A stretch of 35,269 nt of DNA from Candidatus Geothermincola primus (lineage in GTDB: Bacteria; Actinomycetota; Geothermincolia; Geothermincolales; Geothermincolaceae): NCBI GenBank assembly GCA_015711725.1, contig JACVIX010000019.1, positions 1-35,269 on the forward strand. Reading direction: 5' to 3'. The notes below the pieces were generated by a model. The model saw nothing but the letters and a program-made list of their open reading frames with translations. It had not been told where the DNA came from and did no database searches. The translations under genes were made by a program, and so were the position numbers. Below are positions 27,973 through 35,269 of the stretch, piece by piece (the stretch's first letter is position 1; each line of letters starts with the position of its first letter).

Positions 27973-28438
27973 CTTCCCAATGAAAGATGAGACCGTTGAA
28001 TTATCCATAACCTTGGAGCCGCATTCCAGGATAAGAGTTCATATCCGTCACTAACGTTCATAAAAATACTCTTAAACCTCGTGTTCTCTCGTTTAAAATC
28101 AATTTCAACTTCTTTCCCTCTATTTTCGCGATATTCCCGGAGTTATATTAAGCTTTAAAACTAAACCTGATTTCGACTTCGACCCCATTCAATTGATTAA
28201 AAAATCAACATAGATTGTCATAGCACGCCTTATATTCACTACTGCTGCATGTATGTGCGGTGTTTTTTCACCACCTGGACCACACGGACATGTTTCCCAT
28301 CCGTGAGCGTCATCGCCTCATGGAAAAGGTTTCTATCTTGTTGGAGCTCAATTATCAGTAGGATAATAGTTAACATCATATTCGACTCTTGACAGCGGAT
28401 TATTCCCGCCGTGATAAGCGAAGACAGGAGGTAGGCTT

Positions 28439-28948
28439 ATGGCACTTTTCTCCCGAAATATTTCGGTGGAGGTGGAAGAGGATGATGGAAACCTGATTCT
28501 TAAAGGAAGGCTCCATGATCAGCGTATGGGAACCGACCTGCACGTGATCGAAGCTCGCATGAGGGTATCCGTGTTAAACGGGGAGATTTTGGGGATAGAG
28601 GCATCCATGCCCCATATCCCCCTGGAGGAATGCGAGCTCGCTTTGGAGACGGTAAATAAGCTACATAATGTAATCATTCAACCAGGTTTCTCAGATAAGG
28701 TGAGAGAGATAGTGGGATCCGAATCGGGCTGCAGCCACCTCGCCAGCCTGATCATGAATATGGGCAACGTAAGCGTCCAGGGAAGGGCTTCTTACGTTCG
28801 AAAACACGCCGGGGATGAGGAGAGCTGGGCGAGAGCGCTGCGGGATCACGTGGAACAGCTGGGCATCATCGGCAGCTGCGTCTGTTGGAGAGAGGATGGT
28901 CCGTTGGTAAGGCGCTGGCGGGAACGCCTAGAGAAGAGCGAAGGTTAG
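28439..28948 (+). CDS. DUF2889-like protein
   Basis: FSRNISVEVEEDDGNLILKGRLHDQR, IGIEASMPHIPLEECE, SGCSHLASLIMNMG; aggaggt RBS. Confidence 0.75.
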   Translation: MALFSRNISVEVEEDDGNLILKGRLHDQRMGTDLHVIEARMRVSVLNGEILGIEASMPHIPLEECELALETVNKLHNVIIQPGFSDKVREIVGSESGCSHLASLIMNMGNVSVQGRASYVRKHAGDEESWARALRDHVEQLGIIGSCVCWREDGPLVRRWRERLEKSEG

Positions 28949-29143
28949 GGACATCCCCACCCTCTTCCGCCGAGATTATCTTGGATCTTGCCTGTTAATC
29001 CGTGGCCCATCCACTCATCGCGATGTGTTAGCTTCAGCCCTGATATATTTCGCCGAAAGAGTTATATATGTCCTAAATATATGTACTGAATAAGTCCATT
29101 TATCGCAATCGAAGCATACGCTCTGAGTCTTCCCGCTCGCCGG

Positions 29144-30217
29144 TCAATCCCTAGGTGTCACCCGGATATGCAGATCTTTATCCTCCGAGACCTCCCATTC
29201 CACACGCGTATCCACCCCGAAAGCCAGTTCATAGATGCCTTGGGCTAGGCCTGTCACCATGAGATGCAGCGCCGAGTTTTCCACGCGCAGACTCATGCTC
29301 CGCCGAGATACCTCCATCTCTTCAAGGCTTCCCAGCCCCCTTAGCGCAAGCTGAAGGCGCATGGTTTCCACATCGCTGAATTCTTTCACTGAATAAAAGC
29401 CGGTTTTAACGAAACGACGCTGCGCCTCGATCACCGTCCTGGGCACCGCTTCCCCTACTTCCCTTTCCATCTCCTGAAAGAGGGGGTCCAGCATGCCGGG
29501 ACCTAGGAATGCCATGCGCCTGCCGGTCCTTCCGCTCCTGATGATCCCGCTCTCCTGGTCCCAGCGAAATTCGGAAAGCGCCGCCGGGCCGCCACAAGTG
29601 GAACACCTCTCCCAATGAATATGGCCCTCCCGATGGCGATATTCATCCATATACATTTTTTTTCTTAACTCCTTGGGGTGCGCAGCGGGAAAGACTTTCA
29701 CCTCATGGATTCCCGGCCTGATCTCACTGCAGGAAAAGCCGTGCTCCCGTTCAGTCAGCGCCTCCACGGTCCCCACTATATTCCCCAGAAAAAGAGGCAA
29801 GGAATAAGGTTTTTCCAGAAGCAGGGTTACATAGTCAGCCTCATCCCCCTGGTAGCGAATGCCGGCGAAAGTGGGCTTTCCGAAGCCCATGATCTGCCCT
29901 ATTTGCATCACCTTGTCTATGACCAGTTCCATCTTCATAGCTCGCTCTTTGACCATCTCCACCATGTCTTGAGGCAATAGGTATTTAATATAACTGAAGG
30001 TCATCCTGCGAGAAACATGTGCCACGATGTGCTCGATGGACTGCCCTATTAAGTTTCCGATGCCCGCATAAAGGGGGTCGAGGTTTTCGCACTCGATGAA
30101 GGCCAATCGGGTCTTTTTCTGCCTTTTCTGCACCATTACACCGCTGTTCAGCCACACATGCTCACTGGTTATATAGCGCGGGACGCCGCATTCGGTGCAT
30201 ACTGGAGCTTCCTGCAT
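29144..30217 (-). CDS. Uncharacterised protein with two repeated (zinc-finger plus alpha/beta) modules
   Basis: CTECGVP...RLAFIECENLDPLYAGIGNLIGQSIEHIV and CSTCGGP...RMAFLGPGMLDPLFQEMEREVGEAVPRTV are internally alignable; RBS aaaggat. Confidence 0.8.
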   Translation of the reverse strand: MQEAPVCTECGVPRYITSEHVWLNSGVMVQKRQKKTRLAFIECENLDPLYAGIGNLIGQSIEHIVAHVSRRMTFSYIKYLLPQDMVEMVKERAMKMELVIDKVMQIGQIMGFGKPTFAGIRYQGDEADYVTLLLEKPYSLPLFLGNIVGTVEALTEREHGFSCSEIRPGIHEVKVFPAAHPKELRKKMYMDEYRHREGHIHWERCSTCGGPAALSEFRWDQESGIIRSGRTGRRMAFLGPGMLDPLFQEMEREVGEAVPRTVIEAQRRFVKTGFYSVKEFSDVETMRLQLALRGLGSLEEMEVSRRSMSLRVENSALHLMVTGLAQGIYELAFGVDTRVEWEVSEDKDLHIRVTPRD

Positions 30218-30748
30218 TCTAGGTTATCCTTTTCCAGTTAAGCTTTCCTGTTTCTTGCCTCAAGATAATAAGTTTCCTTATCATACGCGCTTGCAGGCCC
30301 TAAAAAGACAGGTCTTTTTCAACAAAAACGCTGAGAGAACTCTTAGGTTTATCGATTGCTTCAGTCCATCTATTAATACCATATTCCAACAGATCATGAA
30401 GATTCAACATGACGGGAAGTTATACCCTCCATGGGGCATCCTTGGTTTCCATCTGCAACCGACCCAAATCGAGAAAGAAGAATAGAACGCGAGCTGCCAT
30501 CCAAATATGTTACATATTATTAAATTACTATTTAAAGATGCCTCTTTTGACATTCACTGGTTGAGAGTTCTCGAGATCTCTTTATTGCTGCACCTTTATG
30601 TTTAATCTCCTTTGCGAATACCTAAGACATTAGGAGGGCTTCTTAGATTTTCACGGACAAATGTCATGCTTCCTAGTTTAATGACGAATGTCAGAAGGCA
30701 TGACAATATTTTTTTGCAAAATGTAAAATAACTGACGCGCGTTAATTC

Positions 30749-30781
30749 GATTAAAAAGGGCGGGAAACCCGCCCTTTAATC
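30749..30781. terminator. Bidirectional-looking rho-independent terminator downstream of the beta-oxidation cluster
   Basis: GATTAAAAAGGGCGGG-AAA-CCCGCCCTTTAATC. Confidence 0.85.
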
Positions 30782-30883
30782 TTACTCGGCCTTGATCGTC
30801 TCACGGCATCTAACCTTACCTCGACCTTAACTTTAGCTTAGCCGAGACATCCTCTCCCTTGCTTACGTAAAAACAAAATAACT

Positions 30884-32020
30884 TTATCCCAGCAGGTGCC
30901 GGGCGATGACCACTCTCTGCACCTGGTTAGTGCCCTCATAAATCTGGGTGATCTTGGCGTCCCGCATCATGCGTTCCAAGGGATATTCAATCATATAGCC
31001 GTATCCCCCCAGAACTTGCACCGCGTCCACGGTCACCTTCATAGCAACGTCGGAGGCGAAACACTTGGCCATGGCGGATACGGCTGAGGCTTCTCTTCCT
31101 GCCCGCTCCACCAATGCGGCGGAGTAGTAAACCAGCTGGCGCGCCGCCTCCACCTGCATGGCCATATCCGCGATCATGAACTGGATACCCTGCAGCCTGG
31201 CTATAGGCCCCCCGAACTGCACCCTTTCCTTAGCGTAAGCGATGGCGTGGTCAAGCGCTCCGGTGGCGATTCCCACAGCTTGGGCACCGATGGAGGGGCG
31301 AGTGCGGTCCAGGGTCATCATGGCGATCTTGAACCCTTCGCCCTCTTTGCCCAGCAGGTTCTCGGCGGGCACCTCCATATCGGTGAAGATCAGCTCAGTG
31401 GTTTGGGAACCGCGGATACCCATTTTGTGCTCAATCTTGCCCACCTCAAATCCGGGGAAATCCTTCTCCACGATAAAGGCGGAGATGCCTTTCACTCCCG
31501 CGCTTTCGTCGGTCTTTGCGAAGATGGAATAGGTGTCCGCGATGCCGCCGTTGGTGATGAAGCATTTCTGCCCGTTGATGATATACTTGTCTCCCTTCTT
31601 CACCGCACGGGTGGACATGGCGGCTGCATCGGAGCCCGCGCCCGGCTCGGTGAGACCGAAAGCCGCTTGTTTTTCACCCCTCGCCAGCGGGGGGATATAT
31701 TTCTTCAGCTGCTCGTCGTTGGCCGCCAACATGATAGGCTGGGAGCCCAGCTTGCAAACCGCCAGGATCAGGCTGGTATTGGTGCAAACCCTAGCCAGCT
31801 CCTCGATGGCGATACAGATGGTGAGCAGGTCTCCCCCGGCTCCATCCAACTCCTCCGGAAAACAGAGAGCCAGAAGGTCATTGTCCCTCAACAGCTCAAA
31901 CATATCCCAAGGATATTCCCCGGAGGCGTCTATCTCCGCCGCCCTTGGCTCCACCTTCTCCTTGGCCAACTGTCTCACGGTCTGTTGGAGCATCTTCTGT
32001 TCTTCAGTGAGTTCGTACAT
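30884..32020 (-). CDS. Acyl-CoA dehydrogenase
   Basis: LTEPGAGSDAAAMST, KCFITNGGIADTY, QVLGGYGYMIEYPLERMMRDAKITQIYEGTNQVQRVVIARHLLG. Start re-set to MYELTEEQ with aaggaggggg RBS. Confidence 0.96.
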   Translation of the reverse strand: MYELTEEQKMLQQTVRQLAKEKVEPRAAEIDASGEYPWDMFELLRDNDLLALCFPEELDGAGGDLLTICIAIEELARVCTNTSLILAVCKLGSQPIMLAANDEQLKKYIPPLARGEKQAAFGLTEPGAGSDAAAMSTRAVKKGDKYIINGQKCFITNGGIADTYSIFAKTDESAGVKGISAFIVEKDFPGFEVGKIEHKMGIRGSQTTELIFTDMEVPAENLLGKEGEGFKIAMMTLDRTRPSIGAQAVGIATGALDHAIAYAKERVQFGGPIARLQGIQFMIADMAMQVEAARQLVYYSAALVERAGREASAVSAMAKCFASDVAMKVTVDAVQVLGGYGYMIEYPLERMMRDAKITQIYEGTNQVQRVVIARHLLG

Positions 32021-32141
32021 TCTTCCCCCTCCTTTTCGATCGGCCACAGCCGCCGAACACATCCTTTCCTCCGCTGAGGCAACTTATCATCCAATACAAA
32101 CGGAATAACCCTGGCGCGTAGTTTTAAAGAAATTTATCGAG

Positions 32142-33332
32142 TTATTCCACCTTTATGATCATAGAGTCTCCCTGTCCGCCTCCACCGCAGATTCCCGCTC
32201 CGCCATACCCCCCGCCACGGCGGCGGAGCTCATAGGCCAAGGTGGTGACTATGCGGGCTCCGCTCACCCCGATGGGATGACCGAAGGCGATGGCGCCGCC
32301 GTTCACGTTGATATTTTCGGCCTTCTCTGGATCAAGTCCCAGCGCAGCGGCGGAATGCCAGCACACGCTGGCGAAAGCCTCGTTTATCTCTATCAGTTTT
32401 AGGTCCTGAAGCTTTAAGCCAGCTTTATCCAGAGCGTTTTTCAGCGATTCGGCGGGAACGTTGTGCAAATTGGTAAACTCATCGGCTATCCAACCATAAG
32501 AAACGATGGAGCAGAGAGGTTCAAGTCCCAGCTCTCTCGCCCTCTCCCCGCTCATTACCACCGCGGCACAGGCGCCATCGTTAATCTGAGAGGCATTCCC
32601 CGCTGTGATAGCTCCTTCCTTATCGAAGGCGGGGCGCAGCGCCGCCAGCTTCTCCACAGTGGTATCCGGGCGAACTCCCTCGTCTTTCAGGAACATAATC
32701 GGCTCGCCCTTCTTCTGCGGAACTTCCACCCCCACAATCTCCCCCTCCAGCAGGCCTTTCTCCTGAGCGGCGGCTGCCCGCTGGTGGCTGCGCGCCGCCC
32801 ACAGATCCATCATCTCCCGGGTAATTCCCAGCTTTTTCGCCCACTCGTCGCTTCCCTTGCCCATATGTTTATTCTCGAAGGCGTCCCAAAGTCCATCTTT
32901 TATCATGGAATCCACCAGCTCACCATCGCCCATGCGGTAACCGAACCTTCCCTTAGGGATGAGATAAGGGGCATTGGTCATGGATTCCATGCCTCCCGCA
33001 ACGATTATATCCGCCTGTCCCAGCTTTATCATCATGTCCGCCATCTCCAAGGCGCTCATGCTAGAGATACATACCTTATTGACGTTGATGCACCATACCT
33101 CCTTGGGTATGCCTGCCTTGGTAGCCGCTTGGCGGGCGGTTATCTGTCCCTGACCGGCCATGAGCACCTGTCCCATGATCACGCAGTCCACCATCTCCGG
33201 AGCGATCCCCGCCCTTTTAAGAGCCTCGGCGATGGCTATGCCGCCCAAGTCTTGCGCGGAGAAATCAATCAGAGCTCCTCCCATCCTCCCGAAAGGGGTA
33301 CGAGCTGAGCTGACGATGACGGTATCCTTCAT
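32142..33332 (-). CDS. Acetyl-CoA acetyltransferase (thiolase)
   Basis: SSARTPFGRMGGAL, NKVCISSMSA, GGMESMTNAPY, NVNGGAIAFGHPIGVSGAR, GICGGGGQGDSMII. Confidence 0.96.
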   Translation of the reverse strand: MKDTVIVSSARTPFGRMGGALIDFSAQDLGGIAIAEALKRAGIAPEMVDCVIMGQVLMAGQGQITARQAATKAGIPKEVWCINVNKVCISSMSALEMADMMIKLGQADIIVAGGMESMTNAPYLIPKGRFGYRMGDGELVDSMIKDGLWDAFENKHMGKGSDEWAKKLGITREMMDLWAARSHQRAAAAQEKGLLEGEIVGVEVPQKKGEPIMFLKDEGVRPDTTVEKLAALRPAFDKEGAITAGNASQINDGACAAVVMSGERARELGLEPLCSIVSYGWIADEFTNLHNVPAESLKNALDKAGLKLQDLKLIEINEAFASVCWHSAAALGLDPEKAENINVNGGAIAFGHPIGVSGARIVTTLAYELRRRGGGYGGAGICGGGGQGDSMIIKVE

Positions 33333-33353
33333 ATCCCCTTCCTCCTTCCTTGT

Positions 33354-34502
33354 CTACAAACCTAGTTCGCGTGAGATCACCAGGCGCTGCACCTCCGAGG
33401 TGCCCTCGCCGATCTCCAATATCTTGGCGTCGCGGAAGAACCGGGAAACGGCGTACTCTTCCATATAACCGTAACCACCAAAGATCTGCACCGCCTGAAC
33501 CGCCGCCTGCATGCACATCTCCGAGGCGAATAGTTTAGCCATGGACGCCTCTTTGGTATGGGGTTTGCCCGCATCCCGCAAAGCCGCCGCTTTATAGGTG
33601 AAGGTACGGGCCAACTCGATATTGGTGGCCATATCCGCTAGCTTGAACTGGATGGCCTGGAATTTGCCGATGGGCTGACCGAACTGAACCCTTTCCTTGG
33701 CGTATCTAATCGACTCTTCCAGACAACCTTGAGCGGTCCCCACCGCCAAGGCGGCTATGGCGATACGTCCTCCATCTAGGCATTTCAAGAACTGGCGGAA
33801 TCCCTCACCTCGCTTGCCAATCAGATTTCCCTCGGGCACCCTGCACTCGTCGAAGTGGAGCTCCCGGGTGTCGGAAGCGTGCCATCCCATCTTCTTATAC
33901 TTGGGAGCGATGTTATAGCCAGGAGTGCCTTTGGGCACATAGATATTGGAGATCTCCTTCTTTCCATCCTCGCGGGTGCCGGTAACCACGGTGATGGTCA
34001 CTCCGGCGCTTATATCCGTTCCCGCGTTAGTGATGAAACATTTGGTTCCATTGATCACCCACTGTCCTTTCTCCAGACGGGCGTTGGTCTTCGTATTTCC
34101 AGCGTCCGATCCCGCCTCCGGCTCGGTGAGGCCGAAGGCGCCCAAAGCCTTGCCCTGTGCCAGCGGGACCAGCCATTCGCGTTTCTGTTCCTCGGTCCCG
34201 AAATGATAGATGGGTGCCGATCCCAGGCAGGTATGAGCCTCCAAGGTGATGGCGCAAGAACCATCCACGCGTGCTATCTCCTCCACCGCTATGGCGAAGG
34301 CCAGCTCATCTCCCCCAGAACCTCCGTACTCTTCCGGCCAGGGTATGCCCATCAATCCCATGTCAGCCATCTTCTCGATGATATCGTAGGGAAATTCCCC
34401 GGATTCCCACATCTCCTCCACTTTTGGCCTGATTTCCTGCTCGGCGAAGTCGCGCACGGAGTTTCTAAAGAGGGTCTTCTCTTCATCCAGTTCGAATAAC
34501 AA
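33354..34502 (-). CDS. Acyl-CoA dehydrogenase
   Basis: LTEPEAGSDAGNTKT, KCFITNAGTDISAGVTI, QIFGGYGYMEEYAVSRFFRDAKILEIGEGTSEVQRLVISRELGL. Apparent TTG start. Confidence 0.96.
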   Translation of the reverse strand: MLFELDEEKTLFRNSVRDFAEQEIRPKVEEMWESGEFPYDIIEKMADMGLMGIPWPEEYGGSGGDELAFAIAVEEIARVDGSCAITLEAHTCLGSAPIYHFGTEEQKREWLVPLAQGKALGAFGLTEPEAGSDAGNTKTNARLEKGQWVINGTKCFITNAGTDISAGVTITVVTGTREDGKKEISNIYVPKGTPGYNIAPKYKKMGWHASDTRELHFDECRVPEGNLIGKRGEGFRQFLKCLDGGRIAIAALAVGTAQGCLEESIRYAKERVQFGQPIGKFQAIQFKLADMATNIELARTFTYKAAALRDAGKPHTKEASMAKLFASEMCMQAAVQAVQIFGGYGYMEEYAVSRFFRDAKILEIGEGTSEVQRLVISRELGL

Positions 34503-34774
34503 GCTGCATCACCTGCCTTTTATCCTGCTGCAAAAAATCCTTCGACGAAAGGATTATATATTAATTAGATTCCAGCTTCAATTAGAGTTGATGCCGACCA
34601 ATTTTTCCCAACTCGCCGTCGAAACATAAAAACTTCCGCCACCAAAACCATTGAGAGAATATAATTGTCTCGATCCATACACCAGAGAAATCATGGCAAA
34701 ATCCAAGTTCTAAAATCTTATCGAATTTGGCCACTATAAATACGTATGGGACCTACTGAAAGAGGGATGGGAAA

Positions 34775-34807
34775 GCGAAGGAGAGGATAGGTCATCCTCT
34801 CCTTCGC
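34775..34807 (-). terminator. Strong hairpin downstream of the DUF35 gene, probable terminator
   Basis: Perfect 14-bp arms GCGAAGGAGAGGAT-AGGTC-ATCCTCTCCTTCGC; only a weak pyrimidine tract follows on the minus strand. Confidence 0.65.
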
Positions 34808-34813
34808 ATCAAT

Positions 34814-35269
34814 TTACGCGGGTTCAAACCACATTAAAAGCATTGGATGGTCCACGGGTTCGGTGGCGTAAGCGACTTTCACCGGCATTCCCACCTTGAT
34901 CTTATCCAGCTCTCCATAGTTTTTCATCTGATGGGTAAAGAGGGTATCCGCTCCATCCAGCTTAACCATGGAGAGGATATAGGGTGTCTCCACTTTCATG
35001 AAGGCGGGCACGAAGTAGGATACCGAAAAACTCTCCAGGGTGCCGGTGCCCGGCAGCTCCTTCCACTTGGTGATGCTACGGCAATCAGCGCAAAGTGGTC
35101 GGGGAATCGCCCATACCTTCCCACAGTTCTGGCACTCCGTGGCGAAGAATTTATGGTTAGCGAGCTCGATAAAGAACCGGGAATATTTGCCCAAGATATG
35201 CTTATAAGTAAAGTTCATCTTCCACTCGATCCGCATGATCTGGCGAAAATCTTTCCAGGGATCGCCCTC
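34814..35269 (-). CDS. Zn-ribbon/OB-fold (DUF35-type) thiolase-associated protein, N-terminus beyond the window
   Basis: CQNCGKVWAIPRPLCADC then an OB-fold-like region; the frame stays open to the window edge (EGDPWKDFRQI upstream of the called Met). Confidence 0.85.
   Translation of the reverse strand, partial: EGDPWKDFRQIMRIEWKMNFTYKHILGKYSRFFIELANHKFFATECQNCGKVWAIPRPLCADCRSITKWKELPGTGTLESFSVSYFVPAFMKVETPYILSMVKLDGADTLFTHQMKNYGELDKIKVGMPVKVAYATEPVDHPMLLMWFEPA

Noticed and set aside
28661-28673. CTACATAATGTAA copy of the TTACA-N3-TGTAA motif
   Set aside because: Inside the DUF2889 CDS with a mismatch; not counted as a regulatory site.
31247-32077. 276-aa plus-strand ORF
   Set aside because: Antisense shadow of the acyl-CoA dehydrogenase gene (His/Gly/Gln-rich).
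32463-33308. 281-aa plus-strand ORF
   Set aside because: Antisense shadow of the thiolase gene.

Overview
The 35.3 kb window looks like an ordinary bacterial chromosome segment, with about 26 supportable CDSs separated by unusually long, AT-rich intergenic stretches. Main blocks: (i) two alpha/beta hydrolases (-); (ii) a TrmB-type regulator, EamA/DMT transporter, enolase-superfamily protein and YtcJ-like amidohydrolase cluster (+); (iii) a frameshifted SPL-like radical-SAM gene with a C-terminal helix-hairpin-helix; (iv) dodecin, a small HTH protein, an unknown membrane protein and a small HExxH metallopeptidase; (v) an SDR, UV damage endonuclease UvsE and a second SDR; (vi) a class III PHA synthase operon (phasin-like, PhaE, PhaC; -); (vii) a zinc-ribbon membrane protein, methyltransferase and pseudopilin-like lipoprotein; (viii) an acyl-CoA ligase, DUF2889 protein and a protein with a duplicated zinc-finger module; (ix) a beta-oxidation-type cluster (acyl-CoA dehydrogenase, thiolase, acyl-CoA dehydrogenase, DUF35/OB-fold protein; -) running off the window end. 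I found no CRISPR array, rRNA, convincing tRNA, intact transposase or recognisable defence system. The most interesting signals are a recurrent intergenic palindrome TTACA-N3-TGTAA, two promoter/operator architectures (TrmB gene; orphan membrane protein gene), the four-times frameshifted radical-SAM/HhH gene, a PhaC with a histone-H1-like basic tail, several two-copy intergenic repeats with hairpin potential, and IS21-like end repeats without a transposase. All family names come from motif recognition by eye, with no database search.
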